Shown piece by piece: positions 1 through 10,400 of a stretch of DNA of 42,812 nt. This DNA comes from an uncultured bacterium. GTDB lineage: Bacteria; Verrucomicrobiota; Kiritimatiellia; RFP12; UBA1067. Position numbers and translations under genes: made by a program. How positions within the stretch are numbered: the first letter of the stretch is position 1; each line of letters opens with the position of its first letter. The DNA lies in contig CACWIW010000033.1 of NCBI GenBank assembly GCA_902761035.1, forward strand, positions 1-42,812, read 5' to 3'. Below the pieces are notes generated by a model, which was not told where the DNA came from, ran no database searches, and saw only the letters and a program-made list of their open reading frames with translations.

Positions 1-691
1 GATCGACATCATCACCGTCTTCCCCGAAATGTTCCGGGGATTCCTCGGTGAGAGCATCCTTTCCCGTGCCGTGCGCGCGGGAAAGGTTTTTATTCGCACA
101 GTCGATTTGCGCGACTTTGCCCGCGACCAGCGTCGGACGGTGGATGACAAGCCCTACTCCGGTGGTCCCGGCATGTTGATGCGTCCCGACGTCTGGACGG
201 AGGCGATTGAAGCTGTCCGCACGCCCAGTGCGCGCGTGGTGCTCACCACGCCCGCCGGCGCACCCTACACGCAGCGCACGGCCGAGGATTTTTCGCGCGC
301 CGAGCACCTTGTTTTCCTCTGCGGACACTATGAGGGCATTGACGAGCGAGTACGGAGGCTCGTCACGGACGAGGTGTCGATGGGCGATTTTGTCCTGACG
401 GGCGGCGAAATTCCCGTCGCCGCGATGGTCGATTCCGTCGTGCGGCTTCTGCCAGGCGTGCTCGGCGGTGGGACGGCCGCCACGGCGCGCGAGTCGTTCG
501 GCGAGGACGGCCTCTTGGAGTCGCCCCAGTACACGCGTCCGCCGGTCTACCGCGGACTCGCCGTGCCGGACGTGCTGGTGGACGGCGACCATGGCAAGGC
601 GGAGGCGTGGCGCAAACGGCAGGCAATCGACCTCACATCGCGCCGCCGCCCCGATCTTATAGCTCACGGCGGTACATTAGTGGTAGAATGA
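1..691 (+). CDS. trmD: tRNA (guanine-N1-)-methyltransferase TrmD, 5'-partial
   Basis: TrmD uses SAM to methylate N1 of G37 in tRNAs that have G at position 36, which prevents +1 frameshifting in the cytoplasm. The frame is open from base 2 and reads IDIITVFPEMFRG, the usual TrmD N-terminus, so the real start lies just upstream and the first ATG in the window (29) is internal. Family motifs seen are the trefoil-knot segment GHYEGIDERV, then LTGGEIPV, MVDSVVRLLPGVLG, and the C-terminal ESPQYTRPPVYRG and GDHGKAEAWR. About 229 residues are visible, close to the normal length. The stop overlaps the next start (ATGA), so the two genes are probably co-transcribed. Confidence 0.96.
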   Translation, partial: IDIITVFPEMFRGFLGESILSRAVRAGKVFIRTVDLRDFARDQRRTVDDKPYSGGPGMLMRPDVWTEAIEAVRTPSARVVLTTPAGAPYTQRTAEDFSRAEHLVFLCGHYEGIDERVRRLVTDEVSMGDFVLTGGEIPVAAMVDSVVRLLPGVLGGGTAATARESFGEDGLLESPQYTRPPVYRGLAVPDVLVDGDHGKAEAWRKRQAIDLTSRRRPDLIAHGGTLVVE

Positions 692-2148
692 ACATGTTGA
701 AGTTCAGATTTCTTTTGGCGGGATTGCTGGTACTGGCTTCTGCGGTGAATGGTGCCACGCCACGGCCGCAGCCGCGTTCGCGCATTGCGGTGGTGAAGGC
801 CGTTGCGGCCGTGCCGGCGTCTGAGCGCACTTACGCGGCATCGCTGGCGGATGGGACGTTGCGGATTCTCACTCAGAATGGAGTGAAAGCCGATCTCGTG
901 GCGGACGTCGCGCTTGACGCAGCGCTCAGGGGGCGCGACCTCGCCTTTCTCGTCACCTGCACGAAGCCTACTCCTGCGCAGATTTCCGCGCTCGCACGCT
1001 TCCGCGGGCGTGGCGGGGTGATACGTCCGCTTTACTCCACCTCGTCGCAGGTGGTGTCCATCTCAGGTGCGCGGGCCGCGTTGAAGGTACGCGACGCGGA
1101 GAGCGTAAAGGAACGCTACCTGTTGACCCAGGTTGGGGCGGTCGTGCCTGGAGCGTGGAACCGTTCGGCGTGGGAACGGAAGCGTAGGGTAATGCATGCG
1201 GCGGCGTCCACGCTCGGGCGGGCGCAGCGCCCACGCGCGGGCGAGATACACGCCGTGTGGGAGCATACGGGGCTGGGGCTTTACCCCGGCGACTGGCCGC
1301 GCACGTTCCGCGTGCTGCGTGCGAACGGCATCACGGATCTCTTTGTGAATGTGTCGGGTGCGGGATTCGCCCATTACGCCTCCAGCGTATTGCCGCGTTC
1401 AAAGGAGTACGCTCGCTACGGCGACCAGTTGGCGGCCTGTCTGAAGGCCGCGCGCGGCACGGGCGTGCGCGTGCATGCGTGGGTGATCTGCTTCAACGCG
1501 ACGCGGGCGGACGCCGCCTATCTCCTCGCTTTCCAGAAAAAGGGCTGGCGGCTCAAAACCCGACATGGTGCGCTTACGGAGTACCTGAATCCGTCAAATC
1601 CCGACCTCCGCTGGCGGATGATCAAGTCCATTGACGAACTAGCGCGCACCTATCCCGTTGCGGGCGTGCATCTTGACTTCGTGCGCTGGTACGAGGACGC
1701 GCCCAAGCCGGCGAACGCCGCGCGTTACGTGACGACATTCGTGGAATCGGTTCGCAAGCGCCTCCACACGGCGCGTCCCGGGGCGTGGCTCACGGCCGCC
1801 GTACTGGCATACCATCCGTCGTGCGTAACGTCTGTGGGACAGGACTGGCCCGCGTGGATCGACGCGGACCTCATCGACTACGCGGTACCGATGAACTATG
1901 TTGAGGATCTCACGCGCTATTCGGTACTCGTCGCCAAGCAAGGAAGCGTGAAAACCCGTGCTCGCCGTATCATCGGCGGTATCGGCGTGACGGCCAACGA
2001 ATCCAAGCTTTCTGCTGCGCAGGTGGTGGACCAGATAAACTTCGCGCGCAAGGCAGGTTTCGCGGGCGTGGCGCTATTCGACCTCGACGACACGCTCGTG
2101 GAATCTATCTTTCCAGTATTGCGCCTCGGTCTTTTCCGCACACGATGA
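688..2148 (+). CDS. Secreted GHL10-like putative glycoside hydrolase
   Basis: 486 aa. ATG at 688 overlaps the trmD stop; ATG at 694 is an alternative. The N-terminus (MNMLKFRFLLAGLLVLASAV) is a signal peptide. From about residue 185 the protein resembles the GHL10/YddW-like TIM-barrel family: EIHAVWEHTG at the first strand, GITDLFVNVSG, then KAARGTGVRVHAWVICFN, EYLNPSNPDLR, and GVHLDFVRWYED, which matches the family's G(I/V)HxDYIRY motif. Such proteins are predicted to act on extracellular or envelope polysaccharide; the substrate is not known here. Residues 25-180 form a separate region I do not recognise. The enzyme role is by family and no catalytic residue is proven. Confidence 0.8.
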   Translation: MNMLKFRFLLAGLLVLASAVNGATPRPQPRSRIAVVKAVAAVPASERTYAASLADGTLRILTQNGVKADLVADVALDAALRGRDLAFLVTCTKPTPAQISALARFRGRGGVIRPLYSTSSQVVSISGARAALKVRDAESVKERYLLTQVGAVVPGAWNRSAWERKRRVMHAAASTLGRAQRPRAGEIHAVWEHTGLGLYPGDWPRTFRVLRANGITDLFVNVSGAGFAHYASSVLPRSKEYARYGDQLAACLKAARGTGVRVHAWVICFNATRADAAYLLAFQKKGWRLKTRHGALTEYLNPSNPDLRWRMIKSIDELARTYPVAGVHLDFVRWYEDAPKPANAARYVTTFVESVRKRLHTARPGAWLTAAVLAYHPSCVTSVGQDWPAWIDADLIDYAVPMNYVEDLTRYSVLVAKQGSVKTRARRIIGGIGVTANESKLSAAQVVDQINFARKAGFAGVALFDLDDTLVESIFPVLRLGLFRTR

Positions 2149-2183
2149 TGACGGGAACCAAATCAGAGAACTAAGGAGGTTCC

Positions 2184-3170
2184 ATGAAAGTGAAAGTCGC
2201 AAGTGGCGTGCAGGATATTCGCGCCGTATGGTTTGAGGACGGACGGCTTAAGCTGATCGACCAGCGGAAACTGCCGCTGTCTCTGGAGATTGTCGAGACG
2301 GAGGACTGGCGGCGTGCCGTCGAAATGATCCGCGACATGACCGTACGCGGCGCGCCGGCCATCGGCATCACGGCCGCATACGCGATGGCCTTGGCTGTCC
2401 GCGCAGGCGAGGAACCGAAGGCTGCCGCCCTGTGCGTGAAGGCCGCGCGGCCCACTGCCTACGACCTGTTCTACGCCGTAGACCGAATTGTCGATGCGTT
2501 TGCGGCAGGCGAAGACGTTCTCCGCGCGGCTGACGCCTACGCGGAGGAGATCGTTGAAAAGTGTCTGGCCATAGGTCGCCACGGCGCTTCGCTGATCGCC
2601 GACGGGATGAAGGTCATGACGCACTGCAACGCGGGCGCGCTCGCTACGGGCGACTGGGGTACGGCCCTTGCGCCGATGCGCGTGGCACACGCGGAGGGAC
2701 GCCGCTTCTTCGTCTACGTTTCTGAGACGCGTCCGCGTCTGCAGGGAATGCAGCTAACCGCATGGGAGCTTTTGCAGGAGGGCATCGAACACGCCATCAT
2801 ACCCGATTCCGCTTCGGCCAGCTACATGAGGGATGGCGTGGGGCTCGTCATTACGGGCGCGGACCGCATTGCCGCCAACGGCGATTTTGCGAACAAGATC
2901 GGCACGCTGGACAAGGCCATCCTTGCCCGCCATTTCGGGATACCGTTCTATGTGGCGGCGCCCATCTCGACGTTCGACCCCAATGCGGCCGACGGCAGTG
3001 CCATCCCCATCGAATGCCGTGCGGAGGAGGAGATGACATGCCTGGGCGGACAGCGTCTGGCCCCGTTGGGCTCGCGTGCGCTCAACCCCGCGTTCGACGT
3101 GACGCCTGGTTCGCTCGTGACTGGCTTCATCACCGAGTCCGGCATCATCCCGCCAGGAGGGCAATTCTAA
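2184..3170 (+). CDS. mtnA: S-methyl-5-thioribose-1-phosphate isomerase
   Basis: MtnA converts 5-methylthioribose-1-phosphate to 5-methylthioribulose-1-phosphate in the methionine salvage pathway (cytoplasm). The protein is 328 aa, slightly short for the family but complete. Motifs of the eIF2B-alpha/MtnA fold: RGAPAIGITAAYAMALA, MTHCNAGALAT with the conserved catalytic Cys148, RPRLQGMQLTAWEL, and TGADRIAANGDFANKIGT with the conserved Asp227, then APISTFD. The Cys and Asp separate it from the related ribose-1,5-bisphosphate isomerases and translation factors, which differ there. A strong AAGGAGG ribosome binding site lies just before the ATG. No other methionine salvage gene is nearby. Confidence 0.95.
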   Translation: MKVKVASGVQDIRAVWFEDGRLKLIDQRKLPLSLEIVETEDWRRAVEMIRDMTVRGAPAIGITAAYAMALAVRAGEEPKAAALCVKAARPTAYDLFYAVDRIVDAFAAGEDVLRAADAYAEEIVEKCLAIGRHGASLIADGMKVMTHCNAGALATGDWGTALAPMRVAHAEGRRFFVYVSETRPRLQGMQLTAWELLQEGIEHAIIPDSASASYMRDGVGLVITGADRIAANGDFANKIGTLDKAILARHFGIPFYVAAPISTFDPNAADGSAIPIECRAEEEMTCLGGQRLAPLGSRALNPAFDVTPGSLVTGFITESGIIPPGGQF

Positions 3171-3202
3171 GGGAGGGGTCGTCCGCCACGGGTAGGGCAA
3201 GA

Positions 3203-3213
3203 TATGGTATACT
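3203..3213 (+). promoter_or_regulatory. Extended -10 promoter directly before dnaE
   Basis: TATGGTATACT combines an extended -10 TG with a TATACT hexamer. Only 7 bases separate it from the dnaE ATG at 3221, so transcription would begin at or next to the ATG, giving a leaderless message. There is no Shine-Dalgarno sequence between them. No convincing -35 is seen. Confidence 0.5.
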
Positions 3214-3220
3214 GTGTGCC

Positions 3221-6200
3221 ATGCAGAACGAAGGAGCAGAGTTTGTCCATCTTCACGTCCATACCACTTATTCCCTTTTGGACGGCCAGTGCGGCATCAA
3301 GCCGCTCGTGCGACGCGCGCGCGAGTGGGGCATGCCCGCGCTGGCGGTCACGGACCACGGCAACCTCTTCGCCCTGAAGGCGTTCTACGACGAGTGCCGC
3401 TCGAAGAAGGGCTACGGCGACCTGCCGCCCATCAAGCCCATCCTCGGCTGCGAGGCGTACGTCACCTCGTCGGGCGACTACACGACGCGCGACAAGAACG
3501 AGCGCCGCCACCACCTGATCCTCCTCGCGAAGAACCTCACCGGCTACCACAACCTCGTGCGCCTCATCTCCGAGGCCCACATCCACGGCTTCTACTACAA
3601 TGCCCGCATCGACCACAACCTGCTCGAAAAGTACCATGAGGGCCTGATCTGCTCCTCCGCCTGCATCGCCGGCGAGGTGTCGCGCGCCATCGACGCGGAC
3701 CGCATGGACGAGGCGGAGCGCGTCGCGAAGTGGTACAAGGACCTCTTCGGCGACGACTACTACCTGGAGGTGATGCTCCACAACTCCACGAAGACGAACA
3801 TCCCCGGCTCGGCGATCGACGACCACCGCCGCCTCTACGCGCGCCAGACCGCCATCGTGAAGGGCATGCTCGAACTGGGGAAGAAACTCGACATCAAGGT
3901 CGTCGCCACGAACGACGTCCACTTCCTCGACGCGGCCGACGACGACTCGCACGACGTGCTCCTCTGCCTTTCCACGCAGAAGAAGCTCTCCGAGGAGGAC
4001 CGCCTCATCTACACGGGACAGGAGTGGTTCAAGACGGCGGACGAGATGTCCGCGCTCTTCCCCGAAAACCCCGAGTTCCTCGCGCACACGCTGGAGATCG
4101 CGGAGAAGGTGGAGTCGTATGAGCTCGACTCGAAGCCCATCATGCCGAAGTTCCCCATCCCCGCCGAGTTCGGCAGCGAGGAGGACGCGAAGTACGACGC
4201 ATTCGAGGACCCCGCGCAGAAGCGCATCCAGTTCGAGGCCGACTACCTCGACCACCTCGTGTGGGAGGGCGCGAAGCGTCGCTGGCCGGGCGACGAACTG
4301 ACGGACGAGAAAAAAGAGCGCGTCCAGTTTGAGCTGGATACCATCCGCAAGATGGGCTTCCCCGGCTACTTCCTCATCGTACACGACTACATCAAGGCCG
4401 CGCGCGACATGGGCGTGTGGGTGGGGCCGGGACGCGGTTCCGCCGCCGGCGCGGCGGTCGCGTACGCGCTCGGCATCACGAACGTGGACCCGCTCAAGTT
4501 CGACCTTCTGTTCGAACGCTTCCTCAACCCCGACCGTATCTCCATGCCGGATATCGACGTGGACTTCGACGACGCGGGACGCGGCAAGGTGCTCGAGTAC
4601 GTCACGCAGAAGTACGGACAGGACCACGTGGCGCACCGCGATGAGCGCCACCGACAAGAACGGCCAGCCGAACAAGGACTACTCGCCCGAGCTCGTCGCC
4701 GCCTTCAACTCGCCCGACCCGACGGTCCACTCGCTGATGGAACGCGCCGCGCGTCTGGAGGGCTCCATCCGCCAGCCGGGCGTACACGCCTGCGGCGTGA
4801 TCATCTCGCGCGACCCGCTCATCGACACGCTCCCGGTGATGCCCACGGAGAACGAGTCGCTCCTCACCACGCAGTACGACGGACACTTCGTGGAGCCGGT
4901 GGGCCTTCTCAAGATGGACTTCCTCGGCCTCAAGACGCTGACGGTCGAGAAGGAGTGCGTGGCGCTCATCAAGCAGTTCCGCGGAATCGACATCGACACG
5001 GACAAGATCCCCGACGACGACGCGGAGACGTACGCGCTCTTCGGGCGCGGCGAGACGACGGGCCTGTTCCAGTTCGAATCGGACGGCATGAAGAAGTACC
5101 TCATGGAACTTCAGCCGAACCGCCTCGAGGACCTCGTGGCCATGAACGCGCTGTACCGTCCGGGCCCGCTCGCCTACATTCCCACGTTCATCGCCCGCAA
5201 GCAGGGACGCGAGCCGATCGCCTACGACCACCCGCTCATGGAGACGTACCTGAAGGACACCTACGGCGTGACGGTGTATCAGGAACAGGTGATGTTGCTC
5301 TCGCGTCTCCTCGGCGGCTTCACGCGCGGCGAGTCGGACAAGCTCCGCAAGGCGATGGGCAAGAAGCAGCTTGCCGTGATGGAGGAGCTGAAGGTCAAGT
5401 TCGTGGAGGGGTGCCTCGCGAACGAGAAGTTCCGCATCGACAAGTGGAAGGACGAGAAGGAGGCGCGCAAGCTCATCGACAAGATCTGGGACGACTGGAA
5501 GGCGTTCGCGAGCTACGCGTTCAACAAGTCCCACGCCGTGTGCTACGCCTGGGTCGCGTACCAGACCGGCTACCTGAAGGCGCACTACCCGGCCGAGTTC
5601 ATGTGCGCGCAAATCTCGTCCGAAATCGGCAACTTCGACAAGCTCCCCGGCTTCGTCGCCGAGGCTGCCGCGATGGGGCTTGAGGTGAAGCCGCCGGACG
5701 TCAACCTCGCCTACGCGCGCTTCTCGCCGGTGAAGGGCGAGCAGGCGATCATCTACGGCATGGCCGGCGTGAAAGGCGTGGGCGCGGCGGCGGCGGACGC
5801 AATCGTGGAGGAGCGCGAGAAGAACGGTCCGTACAAGGGACTCATGGACTTCTGCTCGCGTCTCGCCGCCGCGAACGTGGTGAACAAGCGCGTGCTGGAA
5901 TGTCTCGTGCGGTGCGGCGCGTTCGACTCGCTTATCGAGGCGAATCCCGGCATGCACCGCGAGCGCTACTTCAACAACATCGACTTCTGCATCCAGCGGT
6001 CGTCGAAGCTCGCGAAGGAACGCGCGAAGGGCCAGCTCGACTTCTTCGGGGCGATCGCCGGGGATGACGATTCGAGCGACAAGGACCTCGCGGACTGTCC
6101 GAAGACATGGCCGATGGCGCAGCGCTACAAGGACGAGCGCGACCTCATGGGCATCTACATGACGGGACATCCCCTCGGCGTGTACCGGCGCGTGTTGCCG

Positions 6201-6932
6201 TCGCTCTCCACGTTCAAGCCGTCCGAGCCGCCGGAGATCCCGATGATGGAGGAGATCGGCGCGGACCGTCCGCTCCGTGTGGCGGTGCGCCTCGCGGGAA
6301 TGCTCAAGGCCTGTACCGTGCGTATGGGGAAGCCCAAGCCCAAGATGGACCGCGGGCGCGTGGTGAAAGATGCGGACGGCCAGCCGGTGATGGAGCCGCC
6401 GCAGCCGTGGGCGATCCTGCTCATCGACGACGGCGGCGACGTGGACCAGGAGGCACTTGCTTTCGCGAAGACGTTCGCCACGATGAAGGAATGGCTGCCG
6501 GGACAGGTGGACCAGCCCGTCCTCGTGTGCGGCGAGCTGTCGCACCGGCAGGACCGCGACACGAAGGAGGAGACGCCAGAGATCCAGTTCATCGTCCGTG
6601 AGGCGTACCCGCTTGCGGAAGGCATCCGCAAGTTCTCGACGGGGCTCCACGTCTCGGCGCGCTACGAAGACCCGAACCTCCTCGCCCGCGCGGCGGCGCT
6701 CAAGGAACTTGCCGCCGCGCATCCCGGCGGCGTGAAGGTGTCGCTCGACGTGACGTGGGCGAACGGCCGCACGGCGGAGATCGACTGCGGGGCCGGCGGC
6801 GTGAACCCCACGCCCGAGTTCCTTGCCGCGCTCGAGAAGATCCAGAAGGGCGACGAGTACCGTCTGACGACGGTCAAGGACATCTTCCTCCAGCCCCCGG
6901 AACCGAAAAGGTGGGAACGCCGGCAGTTCTAG
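3221..6932 (+). pseudogene. dnaE: DNA polymerase III alpha subunit, interrupted by deletion/frameshift
   Basis: DnaE is the replicative DNA polymerase catalytic subunit. The first frame (3221 to about 4634) carries the PHP domain (FVHLHVHTTYSLLD, AVTDHGN), the helical pre-palm region and catalytic PDIDVDFD (Asp444, Asp446). It stays in frame to YGQDHVA at 4633. The frame then changes, and from about 4641 to 6932 reads MSATDKNGQPNKDYSPEL, GKHAGG-like GVHACGVII, KMDFLGLKTLT (third catalytic Asp), FQFESDGM, MNALYRPGPL, VYQEQVM, FNKSHAVCYA and the OB-fold/C-terminal part. In other DnaE proteins about 35-45 residues (QIxTFGTMxAKxxIRDVGR and following) lie between these two pieces. They are absent, so this is a deletion with a frame change, not a single base error. 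dnaE is essential, so an assembly collapse or a second copy elsewhere must be considered. Confidence 0.85.
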
Positions 6933-7054
6933 GTTGTGGAGCATTCTGGCGTGGGAGGTGAGATGCAAGAAGAAAACGGCAACCGAATAACTTTTACACT
7001 CTTGCACATGTAAACGTCCATGTCGCGAGTGCGCGCGCGACGGTTTCCCTATAT

Positions 7055-7078
7055 TATAAGGACGCGCGCGTCCTTATA
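7055..7078. repeat. Perfect 24-bp palindrome
   Basis: The sequence reads identically on both strands, centred on an alternating CG run (core GGACGCGCGCGTCC flanked by TATAA/TTATA). As RNA it could form a hairpin, but no U-run follows, so a classic intrinsic terminator is not supported. A dimeric protein binding site or a terminator-like structure after dnaE are both possible. Confidence 0.7.
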
Positions 7079-7234
7079 TTCTACGCTCTATAATTTACGC
7101 TCTTCCGAGCGCATTGACATGTTCGTTTGGTTCCATGTACCTTGGTGTATAAAGTAAAAATCTAGGCCCCTACTACTAGTGTGTCATTTTGACACAGTTA
7201 TCCTGCTTGTTATGGCCTTTAGAGCACCAATTTC

Positions 7235-7340
7235 TGACACCTAGGTGTCACACCCTCTGACACCTAGGTGTCATAACCCCTGACACCTAGGTGTCACGCT
7301 TCTGACATCTAGGTGTCACGCTTCTGACATCTAGGTGTCA
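7235..7340. repeat. Five tandem copies of a 16-bp palindrome
   Basis: TGACACCTAGGTGTCA occurs at 7235, 7258 and 7281, and the one-base variant TGACATCTAGGTGTCA at 7303 and 7325. Start-to-start distances are 23, 23, 22 and 22 bp, about two helical turns, so all copies lie on the same face of the DNA. The short spacers are similar to each other (CACCCTC, TAACCCC, CGCTTC, CGCTTC). A related inverted repeat of the same half-site (TGTCA/TGACA) lies at 7181-7195. The array ends about 100 bases before the -10 box of the surface operon, as expected for an operator or activator array, though a minisatellite is also possible. Confidence 0.9.
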
Positions 7341-7418
7341 CAGATCACGGAAAGTGATTGGAAGCTCTTCCTTGGCGGATTTAGCGGCGACATAATTTTA
7401 TAATTTCATACAAAAGCT

Positions 7419-7447
7419 GTGACGTGGCGGCCAAATTATGATATACT
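7419..7447 (+). promoter_or_regulatory. Promoter of the surface-protein operon
   Basis: TATGATATACT at 7437-7447 is an extended -10. GTGACG at 7419-7424 is a partial -35 match with a 17-bp spacer to TATACT. The transcript would start near 7454. This rules against the ATG at 7438 as a start codon because that ATG lies inside the -10 element. The palindrome array sits immediately upstream. Confidence 0.55.
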
Positions 7448-7482
7448 ACACAAAATCAGAAGGGCGTATAAGGAAAAGTCAG

Positions 7483-10400
7483 ATGAAAAAGACCATGATG
7501 AAAACAATCGGCTCACTGTCGGCAAAGTTCGTAGCGATGTCGCTGGCGTTCATGTGCTTAGGTAGTGCATGGGGTGAGTCGCCGGTGGCTCAGGTCATTA
7601 CCGATGGTGGTGCGACGACCAACAAGTACGAATCACTGGCGGAGGCGTTCACGGCGGCGAACGAGGCCGGAACCGCAACGATCCAGATGCTGGAAGATGT
7701 TGATGTCACGAATGTCGCGTATGTGGTATCTTTGGGCAGCACCGTCACGCTTGATCTGAACGGCAAGATCGTGAAGGGTACCGACGACACGAATGGCGGT
7801 TTCGCGTTCATAACGAACAACGGCACCTTTACCATTGACGACACGAGCGCGAATCATGACGGGGAACTCGTGTATGGTACTCGGACCCCTAACATGAACC
7901 AAACGCCGGGGTACGGAAACTACACGATTGAAAACGAGGGTACGCTGAACATTGTTGCGGGAACGGTCAGGCAGGAGACTCGCGGGCCTGCATGTTACGC
8001 AGTGAACAATAGCTCGCGCTATTCTAATGCCGTGTTTAACATGCAGGGCGGCTTGATGACCTCTCCGGGCAACGCTGTGCGCGCATACGGGCTCTCCGAT
8101 ACGTATGAAAACGAGGTCAACATCTCAGGCGGCAGCATTGCGGCAACTGGCGCAGGTGCCCTGTGGGTGCAGCTCGGCTCCCTCGCGCCGAAAGTCACGC
8201 TGAATGTCACAGGCGGTAGCATGTCTGGCAGAGACTATGCGTTCTTTGACGTGGACTACGGCAACTCGTTGGAAAACGTAACATACAATATTCAAGACGG
8301 CACTTTCACAGGTGAAATCTTTACGTACGGCGCGACGACTGAAATCAGCGGCGGGACTTTCAATGGGCCTGTCACCGAGAAAGCCGGTAGCCTGACAATA
8401 TCGGACGGCACGTTCAACGATACGGTGGAGGCATACGGTGGCGGAACGGTTCGAATCACAGATGGAACGTTCAACGGTACGGTGGTGGCCGATGATGACG
8501 GAACGGCTCTTATCTCCGGTGGCCTGTTTGCATCGCAGGTTCGCGACGACTACTGCGCGGAAGGTTATATCCCAACGGATGAAGATCCTTTGACTGGCAT
8601 GTACACGGTGATGGCGGGCACGTACGTGGCGCAGATCGTCACCGATGGCGGTGCGACGACCAACAAGTACGAGTCGCTGGCGGAGGCTATTGCAGCGGTG
8701 CCGGCGGACGGTACGGAGACGACGATCACGATGATCGCGGACGAGACGATCAACGCTAACGCGGGGGTGACGATCCCTGCGAACAAGAACGTTGTCCTCG
8801 ACCTGAATGGGAAAACCATCACAGGCGTCGTTCAGAGTCCAACTACAGCCCAGACCATCCTGAACAGGGGGGCGCTTGTGATCACAGACAGCAGTGATGG
8901 GAAGAATGGGAAAATCACCAATGTCGTGAGCGATGAAAATGCAGGGTCGCCTGGTGTGGGTAAGAACTGGGCCAGCAATGCCATTCGAAACGAGGGCGAT
9001 CTTACAGTAAACGCCGGCAACATTATTAACACGGGCATGGGTGGAGCTTGCTATGCAATCGACAACTACTACGCTGGCCAAGTCACGATCAACGGCGGAG
9101 TTGTTGATGCGGCGAAGGCTTCTGCTATACGCATGTTCGACAACAACGGCGGAAAGGTCACTGTAACCGATGGTACGATCGGCCATTACACCAGCGACTC
9201 TGATTGCTCCTACATGGGAGTTCAAGTTCAGAATGGCTCGAATGCCGATGTCGAAATCACTGGCGGCAACTTTGCTGCAACTTATGCGGTGTACAGCAAG
9301 GGAACTGGAGATAGCTCCGTCAGTATTTCCAACGGGACATTTGACGGATATGTCGCCTTTGGCAGCGCGGGCCCCGACGATATCGCCATCTCTGGTGGAA
9401 CGTTCCTGCTGCCGGTTGGAACCGCTGGGAATCAGACAGGCTTCATCAGTGGTGGCATCTTCGCCAATGATGTGGACGAAGCATACTGTGCGCAAGGGTA
9501 CATCTCGGCAGTTTACGACGCGCAAAACGGCCTCTACATCGTGAGGCAGGGACATTATGTCGCGCAGATCGTCACCGATGGCGGTGCGACGACCAACAAG
9601 TACGAATCGCTGGCGGAGGCCGTCGCGGCGGTTCCGACCGACGGTACGGAGACGACCATAGAGATGATTGCGGACTACTCATTCAGCGGTAACGAGGGCG
9701 TCATAATCGCGAAGACGCAAAACGTCGTGCTTGACCTCAACGGTCATGTGGTTTCGCACACTGCGCCTGGCGCTGACGATAGCTACTGCATCTACAACGA
9801 CGGTAAGCTGACAATCAAGGACAGTTCCGATACGAACGCCGACGGCACGGGCACGGGCAAGTTGACCACGTTCGCGGAGACCGTGGATACGGGGGTCAAG
9901 CCCGGTTACGCCAACGACCTCATTCTGAACGACGGTGAAGTCACTGTGATGAGCGGGCTCCTCGAGAACACATCCGCGGCCGGCGCAACATACGTGATCG
10001 ACCTTAACTGGCCGGAATCTGACAGTCATGTCAAAATCAACATCGACGGTGGCTGCATCTCCGCGCCCCATTCGACGGGCGTGAGAATGTATGCCTTCGT
10101 CGTGGGTGACAACGACTACGCGTTCAATATGACGGGCGGAAAGATCGATGCTTACGGATACGGCATTCATACTTATTCACCAGACAGCGGGGTGAAGGTG
10201 GAGATCAACATCAGCGGTGGCACCGTGAGCAGCTCTTCCTACATGGCGATCTACGACGAGCATGAAAAGTATCAGGAGCCGACAGCTTGCGACAACATGA
10301 CCTACAACATTACGGGTGGAACGTTCTCCTCCGCATCGGATAATTACGATTACAAATGCTCACTCTGGACGTATGGCGCGGCGCTGAACATCTCCGGTGG

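Larger units (their letters stand above)
6933..7436. other. Non-coding region with palindromes
   Basis: About 500 bases without a credible gene between dnaE and the surface-protein operon. It is clearly more AT-rich than its surroundings. It holds a 24-bp perfect palindrome (7055-7078), a small inverted repeat GTGTCATTTTGACAC (7181-7195) and the five-copy palindrome array (7235-7340), described separately. Confidence 0.8.

Noticed and set aside
678..694. Promoter TGGTAGAAT before the GHL10-like gene
   Set aside because: The putative -10 overlaps the ATG at 688, leaving no room for a transcript start before it; overlap with trmD suggests co-transcription instead.
4602..7007. Long antisense open frame opposite dnaE
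   Set aside because: The opposite strand encodes conserved DnaE motifs; the antisense product is His/Arg-rich with no recognisable domain.
7235..7340. CRISPR array
   Set aside because: Repeats are 16-bp palindromes with 6-7 base spacers that resemble each other; CRISPR spacers are longer and unique, and no cas gene is nearby.
7438..7482. ATG at 7438 as start of the large repeat protein
   Set aside because: It lies within the -10 element and adds residues before a normal signal peptide; ATG 7483 has a ribosome binding site.
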